Of a DNA stretch of 64,000 nucleotides, positions 1 to 12,240 are shown piece after piece (position 1 is the stretch's first letter; each line of letters opens with the position of its first letter). The stretch is from Ophiura sarsii (Eukaryota; Echinodermata; Ophiuroidea; Amphilepidida; Ophiuridae): positions 31,573,798 to 31,637,797 of the forward strand of contig CM069442.1 of assembly GCA_035610835.1 (NCBI GenBank). The letters are read 5' to 3'. Under the pieces are notes generated by a model. That model saw nothing but the letters and a program-made list of their open reading frames with translations. It was not told where the DNA came from and searched no databases. The translations under genes and the position numbers were made by a program.

Positions 1-95
1 TGAAAAAGCTTGTTGTACATGGTACAACTAGTAATAGCCGCACTCAGAGGGTGATTTAAGGAAGCCCCATAATCCCTTGCGAATTTGTTGTACCC

Positions 96-195
96 NNNNN
101 NNNNNNNNNNNNNNNNNNNNNNNNNNNNNNNNNNNNNNNNNNNNNNNNNNNNNNNNNNNNNNNNNNNNNNNNNNNNNNNNNNNNNNNNNNNNNNN
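96..195. other. Assembly gap (100 N)
   Basis: Exactly 100 consecutive N. The round number suggests a scaffold gap of unknown true length. Confidence 0.97.
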
Positions 196-209
196 ACAGT
201 GAACATGAA

Positions 210-875
210 ATATGAACAACCGAAAGTGCCCGTCGAACTTCAATTGTGGCTATATATCTCAATTGTTCATTTTGTACCTTAAATAACGAAAATCAGCCAA
301 ATCTGCATGTATGATTCTTCACAAGAACCCCCACTAGTGTGAAAGCCTCCTGCCAAAATACCAAATCGCCCCTGCACCAACCGTCGAAGCGGATTTACTC
401 AGAAGGGCCGTAGGCAATCCACATGGTTTCGCAATAACTCGGAGAGTTGGGAGAGAGAATTTTATATTTATACTGCGAAATGAAATTCTTTTGCATATTA
501 CATGGATGTATACACCGAATATGCTCGTTCGAAAACAATGTGTGGGTATATATGTCATTTATTCATTTAGGTCCCTAAAATCACGAAAAATCAACAAAAT
601 CTGCATCTAGTAAATAACACAATGACCCGCACTCTAGTGTGATGAAGGCCTTGCTACAAAAACCCTAGTCAAAACCAGTCTCGGAACTGTCGGAGCAAGT
701 ACCCAAAGTGCCGTAGGCACTAAACAGCTGGTGAAATAACTCAAAGAGTTAGGAGGAAAACTTGATTTGGAACCGCGATACTGCCCCGTAGCCGTAGTCA
801 GGAAAATCTCAGAATGTACGGGGAACGGAACCGTAATGCATTGGGGAATCATGGAATAATCCTGCACACACATCT
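210..875. repeat. Diverged direct repeat, period about 300 bp
   Basis: Two diverged units follow one another. Each has, in order, an ATTCATTT/GTTCATTT segment, a 'TAAAATCACGAAAAATCA'-like segment, 'CTAGTGTGA', 'GCCGTAGGCA' and 'AATAACTC(a/g)GAGAGTT'. Both contain many stops and no protein family is recognisable. Nothing further is seen between 875 and 1030. Confidence 0.6.
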
Positions 876-1523
876 TATACTTTTAAGGCCGCCGATATCT
901 GGTTATGGTCATTCGGAATATTGAGGAAACAGTTGATGCGTAAGTGGAAAATGGGGGTAGACATAATTAATTGTAGAGAATATGCGAGTGAAGCGCGCGC
1001 AAAAACAAATCAGTTTATTGATTGATTTAAATGGCCGCCAAAATGGTAACATTCAATAAATTGGCATATATGAACCAACATGCATGATCAGAGTATAGTT
1101 ATAACAATGGTATGAATGTATTAGACCACTAGAAACTCATATCTAGTATTTTTGCTTTGTTAATATACTTTAAAACCAAAATGACTGCCAATTTCATGGC
1201 CAAAAAAAGTGGTCTAAATTCCATAAAATAGCATAATATCAACCGAAATGTATGATGAAAATATAATTATAACCATGGGATGTATGTGTCAGACCAATAG
1301 TAACTCATATCCAGTATTTTCGATTTTTTAACATAGTTAAAATTCAAAATGGTTGCCAAATGGCCCCCAAAATGGATCCCAAAGTGGCTGCAAAAATTGT
1401 CAAATTCCATAAAATGGTCAAATTCCATAAAATGGGATAATATCAACCTAAATGTATGATGAAAATATAATTATAACAATGGGATGTAGGTATTAGACCA
1501 CAAGTTCTAATATCCAGTGGAGA

Positions 1524-2298
1524 GTGCTCTCTTAAATCAAAAGATTGAAAATGTCCGTCTTTTACAGATTTACTTTTTTCTCAATATATTAGATTGGATT
1601 TAGATTGAAAACATGATAAAAACTCGTGACAATGAGTAGCTTTGAGTCAATCTGGAAAAAGATTGATACATATTACTGCATTCTACACATGTGTTTGTAC
1701 CGTCAATCTCGACTAAAATGTCAATCTAGAAAAAGATTGAATTCAACACATGCGCAGTTAGGTAGGTCATATTGGTTTCGAAACACTTTGGATTGTATAT
1801 TTATACATTTCAATAAATGATTCTATCTGCAACATAGGCCTAAACTATTTCATAATTAAATGGCAAGTAAGAACATTAATTCACAAAAAAAACTGTACAC
1901 ATGAACAATTGTTTTGGAGAATGTCAATAAAAAGCCCAATGATTGTTCTTCCAATTGCCAGTCATATATTCGTGTGTACGAAAATATCAATAAGTAGGCT
2001 TGAAAATATCAATCTTTACTACAGAGTGAAAACTTTTCAATCGAAAAACGATTGAAGCTTTCAATCCAATAAATTGAATAGTTCAATCTAAATTCTGGAT
2101 TGGAAATGTTTTCAATCCAAATTAGATTAAACATATCAATCTAATATATTGATACCTTCAATATTTTCCAGATTGAAACCTTCCAATGCGAAAAAAAGAT
2201 TGAATGTCAAACTTAAAAGTTTGTTCCCTCACGGCAATCTATGAAAGATTGAAAAGTCAATCTTTTAGATTGAATTTTCAATCTTTGGGATTAAGAGA
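1524..2298. repeat. AGATTGAA/TTCAATCT-rich block with terminal inverted repeats
   Basis: Dense short motifs in both orientations (AGATTGAA, TTCAATCT, ATTGAAA), especially at 2030-2290. The ends 'GTGCTCTCTTAAATC' (from about 1527) and 'GATTAAGAGAGTGAGC' (to about 2304) are inverted copies with some mismatches. This looks like a non-autonomous element made of degenerate palindromic units. No coding signal is seen. Confidence 0.5.
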
Positions 2299-2995
2299 GT
2301 GAGCAGCTTGGCCTACGTCTAAATGTCAGCAAGACCAAGATCATGTCCATTATAGGCACAGATGGTGTTGGAGAGCCTCTCATAATTGATGGTAATGAGG
2401 TGGAATTGGTCTCGAAATTCAACTTTCTTAGATCCCTAATCACCAAAGAGGGTGGTTGCAGCCAAGAAATTAGACACCGTTTAGCAATGGCTAGATCAGC
2501 AATGATTAATCTAAGTAAGATCTGGGCGGACAGAGGAATAACCAGAGCAACAAAAACCAGGCTTGTTCAAGCCCTTGTATTTCCAATTGCCACGTATGCG
2601 TGTGAGACGTGGACCCTAACCAAAGCTGACAAAAACAGAATAGCTGCTTTCGAGATGTGGTGTTGGAGGCGTATGCTTCGTATCATATGGTCAATGAGAA
2701 GGACCAATGCCAGTATTATTGAAGAAATAGGGGTGTCTAAACGACTTCTTCATGCTATCAACACCCAAATGCTGTGAGTTACTTCGGCCATATCTCACTT
2801 CGCAAGGGTAATAACCTAGAGAAGATGATCATGCAAGGCATTATTGAAAGGAAGCGCAAGAAAGGCAGACCTCGTTCCCGGTGGATTGACCAAATAAAGT
2901 TGATTACTGGACACCCGCTCCGTGATTGTTACTCCTTTGCTGAAAATCGTTATTTGTGGCGTAGTATGTATAAGGTCACGAGCTGTCAGTCATGA
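2299..2995 (+). pseudogene. 5'-truncated non-LTR retrotransposon RT C-terminus, frameshifted
   Basis: The frame from 2301 reads a reverse-transcriptase tail: a 'GLRLNVSKTKIMS' segment, then a segment with 'YLG'-equivalent 'FNFLRSLIT', the 'YACETWTLTKAD' motif, and 'FEMWCWRRMLRI'. A stop at 2775-2777 ends it. The reading continues in another frame from about 2774 with 'SYFGHI' and the basic 'RKRKKGRPRSRWIDQI' tail seen at the C-terminus of many invertebrate LINEs. Only this end is present: no catalytic YADD box and no endonuclease. One frameshift and 5' truncation make it a dead fragment. The superfamily (RTE-, CR1- or L2-like) cannot be fixed by eye. Confidence 0.85.
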
Positions 2996-3676
2996 CAGGA
3001 TCGAACCAACCAAACAATATCTAGTATTTTTGCTTTGTTAACATACTTAAAATCCAAAATGGCCCCCAAAATGACTGAACAAATTGTAGGAATTCCATAA
3101 AATGGGATAATATCAACCAAAATGTATGATGAAAGTATAGTTTTAACATTGGGATGTATTAGACCTCTAGTAACTCATATCCAGTATATTTGCATTGTAA
3201 CAACATACTTTTTAATCCCAAATGGCCACCAAAATGGCCGCTGTAAATGTAGAAATAGTAGTGTGTGAGTGTATGATATGTAAGTATGTATATTACATCA
3301 AATGCACCAATTAGTACTGCTTAGCTAATGCTTTTAGATATAAGACCCACCTCTGTTACAATTTTGATTCTGTTACAATTTTGATTCTGTATCACTTTCC
3401 AAAATGGCTGTCAGAATGGTTAAGTTGATATGTTAAATGACCTTAATTTATTGTTTTGTATTGTAAATGACCATACTATGTAATACCAATATCCCAAATC
3501 TAATGGGACAGCTTTCACTATTTTTTTATGTCTATAATAATTCCTAGGGCTGTAGATCTAGTTTGAGTATTTTTAAATATCCAAGATGTCTGCAAAAGGT
3601 TAAAATAACTGAAAAACAGTATTAGTTTATTGTTAGTGTCACATTAGATATGACCAAGTAGTCGGATGTATTTGTA

Positions 3677-4641
3677 TATCGTCAGCCTGCTTCGATAATT
3701 GCCTAACTCATTTTTTCTTCTTCTACTAGTTTTGAGAAAACAACAAAAATAGGAAAAGTTAGGCAGTTATCGAAGCAGGCTGATGATATGTTGAATAGCA
3801 CTATGAATAGTAGGCCTATAGGTAAATTCCAACAGGAGCAGTACCTGTTGGATAGAATTAGGTTGAGGATATACCTTTAAGTGAAATGTGGCTTGTTATA
3901 GGCCTAATACGAGTTAATATGACCCATTTAAAACATTTTACATATTTATTACAATCTGCCTAACTCGAAAATATGCTGACTTAGGCAGAATTGCAATTGT
4001 GCATATATCAACACTTTTGCTTGGTAAATGACTTGGGTATTATTACAGCATGTGCATAATGTAATGAAGTCATGATTTATGCAAAAAACTCAATTTCGCT
4101 GAAAAGTGAGTTAGGGAGCAGTTCCATTCGTACGCGATAAAAATTGCGAGAATGTTCCGGGCCCCGATGAGTTTTTTATCAGGCCCCGATGAGATTTTTT
4201 ATCGCGAACAGTTGCGAGTAGCAAAGGATTATTTATCGCGAAGCGCATTACCGCTTGTTTAAATATAACGAAAGATAAGTGGTCGGTATGTAAATAGAGC
4301 TTCGGGTTATTTATTCTAGTTGTAAGGTACAAATTCAGCATTTCATGTTTTTAGAGATAATGTTATTGATTATGGATGTTTAACGTAAATTGTATTATCC
4401 TCGTGTATTTGCTAAACAATGTCCCGCTCTATTTGCTAAACATACCCCAGGGTATGGCAGAGGCCTCGTATCGGGCCACGATGTCTATTTTATCGGGGCC
4501 TGATGACTATTTTATCGCGAATCAACTTGAAAAACATCGGGTCCAAAACATATCAGGCCCCGATACAGTCGCGATAAATTTATCGCGTATGATAAATGGA
4601 ACTGCTCCCTTAGGCAATTATCGAAGCAGGCTGACGATATG
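3677..4641. mobile_element. TIR element in the loop of the fold-back
   Basis: The left end 'CGTCAGCCTGCTTCGATAA' and right end 'TTATCGAAGCAGGCTGACG' are inverted copies. A further inverted copy lies internally near 3756-3788, so the left 110 bp is itself a small hairpin. It contains the nested MITE at 4114-4609. No transposase is seen. Confidence 0.65.
4114..4609. mobile_element. MITE, PIF/Harbinger-like (TTA target duplication)
   Basis: The ends are 'GGGAGCAGTTCCATT' and its reverse complement 'AATGGAACTGCTCCC', flanked on both sides by TTA (4111-4113 and 4610-4612). A 3-bp TTA/TAA duplication is typical of PIF/Harbinger elements, which is the basis of the class call. The interior has several 'TCGCGATAAA' and 'GGCCCCGAT' motifs in both orientations. 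The open frames across it (4111-4341 and 4376-4660) are chance. Confidence 0.7.
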
Positions 4642-5031
4642 TGACACAAGGTACGATTGAATGGTAATAGACTCTATTTTGACAATATAATGTATTAAAG
4701 ATGGGCATTATAATGACAATTTTAAAATTACTTCCAAATGGTCAATAACATTGCCTCCAAATGGACAAAATAATTACCACAGGTGGCCACAGGCACCAAT
4801 TGATCAACATATGGCCAGACTGGAACAAATGGAGTTTAGATCATACCTTGTCACATACAAATACGTTTACTATGTGGATTAAAAGCTGTAGATATAATAA
4901 TTTAGTCATATTAATGTAACACTAACCATTATACTAATACTGTTTTACAGTTATATTAGCCTTTTGCAGCCATCTTGGATATTTTTAAATATTCAAACTA
5001 GATATACAGCCCCTAGGCTTTATCATAGACA

Positions 5032-5680
5032 TACAGGGTGAGTAAAAAAAAAAAGTGTACTCAACTTTGGGATTTTATATCTTAAAATCTGTGCAAAAAC
5101 ATTTCTCATTGAGGCAGACGGGTTATCTCATTAGCTTTCTAAAGAATTTTAGATGGTTGAAATTGGTTATGGTAAATATATCTTGTGCTCATTTGCGTAA
5201 AAGTCAACATTTTATAAACCGAACAAGATTTGCGATATTTACTCTGATATGATTTATTGAATCTCACTGTTGAAAACGACTATCACAAAAGCCAAATTTG
5301 TTGTTGTTGTTGCTAAATTCGTGTAATAATGACATGATTTTGACATTATTTCTCATTTAATGTTTGAAAAATTCACTGATAATGTTTGATTTGTCTTTGT
5401 TAGTTATTCGTTGTGTATCATACATGAATCCCCGATGAATCCACTTGTTCATTAATATCAAGCATTATTGAGTAACATATTGTGTTCGGTTTCAAAATGC
5501 AGTAACTTTACCAAGATAGTCATATCTGGTAAATGGTACCATGAAAATGTCATGATCCTTTTTGCTGATGATAGTGAATAAATGCATCTATTGCCGTAAT
5601 GCATTGGTTTCCTTCATATTCTGATAACAAATATTTGTAATAAATATAACTTTGAGTACACTTTTTTTAATCACCCTGTA
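5032..5680. mobile_element. CAGGGTG-ended MITE, TA target
   Basis: Bounded by 'TACAGGGTGA' on the left and 'TCACCCTGTA' on the right, each followed inward by inverted 'AAAAAGTGTACTCAA' sequence. A TA dinucleotide at each end fits a TA target duplication. It shares its outer 8 bp with the elements at 12241-12896 and 20061-20681 but has different inner sequence. No transposase frame. Confidence 0.7.
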
Positions 5681-6643
5681 TATCATATATTGAATCTTAT
5701 TAGATTTGGAGGGTATTGGTATTACATAGTATGGCCATTTACAATACAAAACAACTGTTTTAGCCTCATTTAACTTCAACTTAACCATTCTGGAAGCCAT
5801 TTTGGAAAATGATACAGAATCAAAATTGTCCCAGAGGTGGGCCTTATATCTAAAAGCTATAGCTGAGCAGCTATTTCGTGAATGTGATGTAATATACACT
5901 CATGTAGACTATGTTTACATTTACAACGGCCATTTTGGCGGCCATCTTGGATTTAAAGTATATTATTACGTTGCAAATATACTGAATATTGATTTACTAG
6001 TGGTCTAATACATACATCCCAAACCCAAAGTTAAAACTATACATTCATCATACATTTTGGTTGATATTATATTATCCCATTTTGTTCAGCCATTTTGGGA
6101 TTTTGGGGGCCATTTTGGATTTTTAAGTATATTAACAAAGCAAAAATACTGGATATTAGTAACTAGTGGTCTAATACCTACATCCCATGTTTATAATTAT
6201 GTTTTCATCATACATTAATAGGTTGATATTATCCCCATTTTATGGAATTTAACAATTTTTGCAGCCACTTTGGGACCCATTTTGGGGGCCATTTTGGGGG
6301 CCATTTTGGGGCCATTTTGGATTTTAACTATGTTAACAAATCTAAAACACTGGATATGAGTTACTAGTGGTCTGACACATAGGCCTACATCCTGTAGTTA
6401 TAATTATATTTTCATTATACATTTCGGTTGATATTATGCTTTTTTATGGAATTTTGACCACTTTTGGCCATGAAATTGGCGGCCATTTTGGTTTAAAAGT
6501 ATGTTAACAAAGCAAAAATACTAGATGTGAGTAGTTAGTGTTCTAATACATACATGCCATTGTTATAACTATACTCTGATCATGCATGTTGGTTCATATA
6601 TGCCAAATTATGGAATGTTACCATTTTTGGCGGCCATTTTGAA

Positions 6644-9600
6644 TTTGTGTGTACTTGACAGCTATTTTGAATTTCAAAAACCGTTTTTAATGTATTCTTT
6701 GTCCCCAAAAACATGTATATAGACACTAAAATCACTAAAACCAGAGCATATTATCATTTGGTAAAAAAGTAGCATTTTGGGCGCCATTTTGAATTTTAGG
6801 CACATGGCAGCAATTTTGGATTTAAAAAAAATATGGCAATCAATCGGTTATAGCCGAAAACATATAAATAGACACCAAAATTACCATAATTGGCCACAGA
6901 ATAATTAATTTAAAATGTCGGCCCCAAAATTGGGAGCACCCCCGGAAAAAGTACTTTGGGCACATTTTAAAAAAACGGTCGGCGGGATCGTGTTCCCCGG
7001 AAAATGTTAGTAGAGAAACAACATCAAACAGAAAATGAACACCCTGCCTTTCCCAATGACCCTTTCCCATCTGTTCGTGGCTGAGAGGCTGACTATATTA
7101 ATTCCATAATCGCCATCCGTGTAAAAAGACCTGAGACCATAATAACTTTAGTTATTATATTATTATGGTCTCAGAAAAAAAATTATGACCCTCCCCCAGC
7201 ATATTATTTGGGATCCCAGCCTAGTACAACAAGTCCTACTTAGATTAATTTGTCATCATTTGGTATTATTCATCCATAGTCCATGATTCATCATAGTATT
7301 TTGCAAGTTTCATTATCTGTCCCCCCCCCCCCTCCTCCCACCCCTATACCGAAGAAAATTACACCCCCTCCCTTTTTATGTGATTACCTGGTTATTGGGA
7401 CGCACAAAATGTTAACGAAAGACTCCTTTATTAATATTACTGGTATTTAATTATAAGTGGCCTAGTATAAGAGGATTTACCAAAACAAATTGTCTATTTA
7501 TTTAATTATAAGATTATACATTAAATATTTGTCCCGGGTACAAGTCCATTCCAGATTCTAGAATCTAGAATCTAGATCCACTATTACCTGTCTTCGTCGA
7601 AACCCCGGGAAATCCCCAGTCTTCGTTATTAAAAACCTCTTTCTCAATCTCCAGCTTATACATGTCGTGTGGTACCGTCATCTATGCAATCACATTCTTA
7701 CCGTATAAAACATGCCAATGAGACTGCTTAACCACGCAAGATATAAGTCTCTTTCACAGTGTATCATACAACGATTGACATAGATTTACACACAATTTAC
7801 ATATGCATTTTCGCAGACACACGGTATCAGACCAATCGTGTGTAGGCGTAATAGCTGGGTTTTTCCCAGATCTATATTTAGATCATGTTTACCCTATTTT
7901 TAGCCACACATTCGGTGCGTCGTGACGATTTCGCTTGGTTTCGATTGGTTTATAGACCTGGAAATCCCCAATTTGTAGTGTTGTAATTTCTATTCTAACC
8001 ACAAATGGGATTTCTACAGTGCTTGTTTTCGGTATCATGTAAATTTTGTTGAATGGCGTTGCAGACTTTTGACGATTGTGGACAAAAATCACGATGATTT
8101 GACAACAACGGACGGACACCATTATTGTTTTTTTCCATTCCAAAGTAAGCTTATTTTTATGTAGTTTCAATGATGAATTGAATGGCAGTATGGTTTGAAT
8201 ACCTTACAATTTCGGCAAAAAAACCGTGCGGGCCGCAATTGTTTCATGTTGATTTCAATAGCAAGCATATCATCATGCCATTAATTTATTATCATAATGA
8301 TAATTGATAACAATAAGTTTGGCAGCTAAGCCAGGCTGAGGCATGAGATTGACTTGAGAATGTAAAATAAAACACCAATTAATAAAACTATAGTATAAGC
8401 TCATGCATGGATGCCCTTTTTACAAACAAAGATTCACCAACCTTATTAAAATGTGTAATTATATTAAATATAGGCCTACTTGATTTGATTTGTGGCCGTT
8501 GTGGGTTTGATTCTGACTGAGTCTTAGTCTTACCCAAAAACTATTTAGGCTACATACAATATGTTAGGTTGGAAATACAGCAATGTTGTAAGTTCAGTAA
8601 GATTCAATCTCTGTGGTTTGAGCTAGTTGAGACTTGCTATGTAGGATTATTTCTCCTTCTCCTCTATACTCTGTGCAAGGAGGTCTACACTGTAAATGAC
8701 CGGTGCATGACTCTCTGTCTGACACATAATAGCTCTATTTGACTTGGATTGGAGCTATATGGAATGAAACCTACAGGCTACAGGACATCACTTTTCTGAA
8801 TAAGATTGGTCTAACTTTGCTTCAGTTCAGAGTATTACATATGTACATTTAATGTTCAAAGAATATGCCTTGATAAATGGCTCAACCTATTTAAATTTGG
8901 ATCAGTCCATCCCTGCCATTAGAGTAAATTTATGATGCTCCACTTCAATGGTAGACTCCGTATCTAAGTGCACAGACCTATACCACCCAACAATTGACCT
9001 CGATATACCAGCAATTTTGGGATTTACGGTACTAGTTTGCAGGGATTTAAACCTGGGGAGCTTTCGCTTTAAGTAGTGTATGGCAGTGGAACTACACACC
9101 TGTGACATAAACTCCCGCATCGGACAAGGCACATTCTTAAGGTTTAAATCCAGTTCCTTGATATAGCATAATAACAGGCCCATGCCATTGCCACTACCAG
9201 GCAAGAAAAAAGCTCCCAGTGTGCTTCAAATTGGAAAATGGTCACAGGGCCACATCATGATCTTGTATCATTTTGCAACGCAAACGCAATGTGTTGCCAA
9301 GAATAGCGCCACTCTTTTTTGATGTGCTCAGAGTCACTTTGTGCGTATGTATTGCCTGCAAAATATGGAATCTACTTTTCATGCTTCAAATTTCCTCTCC
9401 TATTATTTTAATAACCCTCCCTGTTTACAATACATTGTATACACTCCTAACTCACTACAGGGTGATCCGATGGAGGGCCTGCCCACCAATGTTAAGAAAC
9501 ACCACTACACCAGATCCCACATCTGACACCAAATTTGTCTGCACTGCTCATCAATAATAACTACTCCCTGAGACCGTGGCGAATCCAGGGAGTGCTTCGG

Positions 9601-10070
9601 TGGCTGCAGCACCCCGGGGTATAAAGCCAAAAACAAAAATTAAAGGAGAAAATTAAGAGAGGGAAAGGAAAGGAGAACAAGATTAGTTAGGGGCGGGAAG
9701 ACGAAGACAAGAATGCTGCCGATGACACATGTGAGGGAAAAGCAGACTTTTTAAATTTTAGTATTGCTATTAAAACGTTTAGGTTCCATATGGAGAGTAT
9801 CAATTTAGCAGGTTTGGCATTTTGTAATTTCCATTAAAATTGTCATACCAATTTAAAATCAACTTTAAGAATTTTTTCTGTTCAATCAGTGCAACATATA
9901 ACTTCCCTTTTAAAGCTTTCATAACAACAGATAACAGGTTTACTTTCACTCAAGTGACAGACTAGAATTGTGACAGTTGGGACAAACTTTGAAGGGTATT
10001 TTCACTATACTTTCTATACTAAATAGCAAAAATATTTATGCGGCGTCCAAAATTGATGCGCGCGGAGACG
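6644..10070. other. Intergenic, no gene recognised
   Basis: AT-rich sequence. Visible items are more 'CCATTTTG' subrepeat debris to about 6820, a small hairpin (7131-7174), a poly-C tract at 7321-7332, and a 'TCTAGAATC' palindromic run near 7553-7577. Open frames at 7889-8170 and 8902-9204 (minus) match no family I recognise. Confidence 0.5.
7131..7174. repeat. Short hairpin
   Basis: 'CTGAGACCATAATAA' pairs with 'TTATTATGGTCTCAG' across a short loop. Perfect 15-bp arms. Confidence 0.7.
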
Positions 10071-10079
10071 AGAAACATG

Positions 10080-10960
10080 GTATTTATATTACTTGGCCTT
10101 TTTCAATTCAACAAGATGGCTGCAGGAACGTTTTTCTGGACTATTTTAGTTCAAAAACTGATTTTGTTTTTGCGCGCTTCTCGCACATTTTTTCTACAGG
10201 TTTCAAGCCTGGCCCGAGCATTTTGCTCCAGTCTGGTCCATATGGACTGACCGTGTAAACAAACAACTCAACAAACATTATATAATGGGTCTCGAACCAC
10301 ACCAAATATTCTAAATATTATGTTGGGGATGTTAAAAATGTCACACTGGATCTCCCCCCCCCCCCTCATTGACAAAAGAGTTTAAAAAAAGAGGAATAGG
10401 AGAAGAAGGAAGGAGAAAGGGTAGGGATGGGCATAGGTGGCGCAAATGGGGGTGGGGGGGGGGGGGGTTACGGGGTCACGTCCCCATAATTTTAATGTTT
10501 TGCGGGACATTAAAATGTTTTACTTGTCCAGTAAATTACTAGACCTTTTTAGTGTTAAAAATGCCAATTGTTGCGCGCTTCGTGCTTGTTAGTTTTAATG
10601 TTTCATTATTTTAGGCATAATAAGATGGCTACAGCAACGTTTTTCTGTACATTCTAGTTCAACAAAAACTTATTTTTTTTGCGTGCTCAGCGCTCATCTT
10701 TTTCTACAGGTTTTAACATCATAATGGGTCTCGAACCACACCAAATATTCTAAATATTATGTGGAGGACGTTAAAAATGTCATAGTGAACTTTTTCAGTG
10801 TTAAAAGTGCCTTGCACATATTAGTTTCAATGTTTCAATATTGCGCTTAACAAGATGGCTTCAGTATTTTTTTCTGGACAATTTTAGTTCATAAACTGAA
10901 TTTATTTCAGCGCTTTGCACACATTTTTTTCTACAGGTTTCAACATTATAATTTGCTTCA
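10080..10960. repeat. Three diverged copies of a 200-270 bp repeat
   Basis: Copies centre near 10107-10206, 10619-10713 and 10849-10939. All share 'AAGATGGCT', 'TTTTTCTG', 'TTTTAGTTCA' and a 'TTTTTTCTACAGGTTT' block. The first two also share 'GGGTCTCGAACCACACCAAA' further on. A poly-G run lies at 10452-10467. No coding capacity. Confidence 0.65.
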
Positions 10961-11194
10961 GAATGCTGAATCTTTGCCTTCAAAATGCCGAAAACCCATG
11001 AGCTTCCATGGCTTCGCCCCTGGACCCCACCAGGGGCCATAAAAGCGGCCCCCTGCACCCCACCCGCTCCACCAAGGATACAAAACTTGGCCCCCCATCA
11101 AAACAGTCCTGGATACGTACACCCTTGGGTGTGTGGCGTATTGGGTATAAATAGCCGTTTTGGTTAGGTTTGGCCTGTTCAGTGTTCTCATATG

Positions 11195-11510
11195 AAAAGT
11201 TAGACTTCAATCTCAACCAAAATTTGTGACAATAATCTTTGGGTATGGGGACTTGAGATGACTCATTCGTGTACCCAGATTAACCTAATGACCCCTGCAT
11301 GCCCTATGACCCCATTTTGTCAAAACTTTAAGGCGCTCTCGTTCAATCTTAACCAAACTTGGGTATCTTTGGGTATACGGGACTTGAGCTAACTCATGGG
11401 GTGTACCCAGAGTCCCAGATTGACCTCTAATAACCCCTACATGACCTTTGACCCCATTTTGTCAACATTTTAGGGCTCTCTCATATGAAAAGACAGACCT
11501 CAATCTCAAC
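11195..11510. repeat. Tandem repeat, period about 145 bp
   Basis: Three partial units with 'CTCAATCTCAACCAAA'-like starts, 'GGGTAT..GG(g)ACTTGAG', and 'GACCCCATTTTGTCAA'. Units are diverged, so this is an old array. Nothing gene-like is seen from here to 12240. Confidence 0.55.
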
Positions 11511-12240
11511 TTCACATCTGCATACATGTAAGTGTCACAATTTAAATATCATTATTAATTCTGCAAATTATATGTTTGAATGTATGACCAACAGACTTCC
11601 TTACACTTTACATGATGCGCTTGCATTCATTGATTAAAGCCTGGCCATTCAGAACTACTCCCATTAGGTGAATCTCCCTGCCAGGAGGATTCGCAAGTCG
11701 TGACTTGCAGTATTTTTATTTCATTAGTTTAGTTAAGTTTTTTTATTATTTTTTATTTTAATCATTTTCTCACTTATTAGTATACGAGGGTCATTCAATA
11801 AGTTCAACCTCATAAAATATAAGCTAGTTTTATGAAATATTCCACAATTGTAGCTTTGAATCACAGCTACAAATTCATGGTAAATTGATCGGAGTACTGG
11901 TTGTACTTTTCTGAAGATACACATACTTTCATGTTAAATATTAAAGATGAGCAAATGCAGTGTAGCCTACAAATAGGGTTTATTCCATAATAGCAAAGCT
12001 TAGGATATCCAATATATGGTTTTGTCCTTGTTTTTCCATCCTCCCCCACCCTCCACTCCCCTTGGTTTCTTTGATTAATATACTTGTTTGCAAATATTAA
12101 ATCCAAAGTGTCACAATTGTTAATGGAATAAAGCAAGAATGTTATCTTAGGTGTCTAAGATACAACTTAGACGTCTTACCTTACACATTCTATGTGTAAC
12201 CTTATGCGTAAAAAGTGACGTACTATGACCTTACGCGTAC

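Larger units (their letters stand above)
1519..3015 (+). mobile_element. Composite insertion with LINE fragment and possible 10-bp target duplication
   Basis: The subrepeat of the fold-back arm is interrupted here and resumes after it. 'AATATCCAGT' (1509-1518) precedes the insertion and 'AATATCTAGT' (3016-3025) follows it, a 10-bp direct repeat with one mismatch that fits a target-site duplication. The first half is a TIR-bounded AGATTGAA-rich block. The second half is the 3' end of a non-LTR retrotransposon. Whether they arrived together or one after the other cannot be told from one copy. Confidence 0.55.
1031..6643. mobile_element. Large fold-back (long inverted repeat) element with nested insertions
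   Basis: The left arm (about 1031-3676) and right arm (about 4642-6643) are inverted copies. Matching landmarks include 'TTAGACCACTAG' with 'ACTCATATCCAGTATTTT' at 1124-1320 and its reverse complement near 5995-6370. The segment around 3350-3420 pairs with 5770-5830, and 3520-3590 pairs with 4970-5035. The outer parts of both arms are built from diverged direct subrepeats of roughly 190 bp rich in 'CCAAAATGG'. A loop element sits at 3677-4641. The left arm carries an insertion at 1519-3015 and the right arm one at 5032-5680, each absent from the other arm, so both came later. No transposase is visible, so this looks non-autonomous. Confidence 0.75.

Noticed and set aside
2343..2995. Functional reverse transcriptase gene
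   Set aside because: Only the C-terminal tail is present, with an internal stop/frameshift and no catalytic core.
7605..7617. kB-like site GGGAAATCCC as autoregulatory element
   Set aside because: It lies about 9 kb upstream of the first coding exon and such a 10-mer is expected by chance in a window this size.
8902..9204. 100-residue minus-strand frame with non-repetitive composition
   Set aside because: No family motif, no neighbouring exon and no clear splice signals. It could be a fragment of an old transposon gene but cannot be supported.
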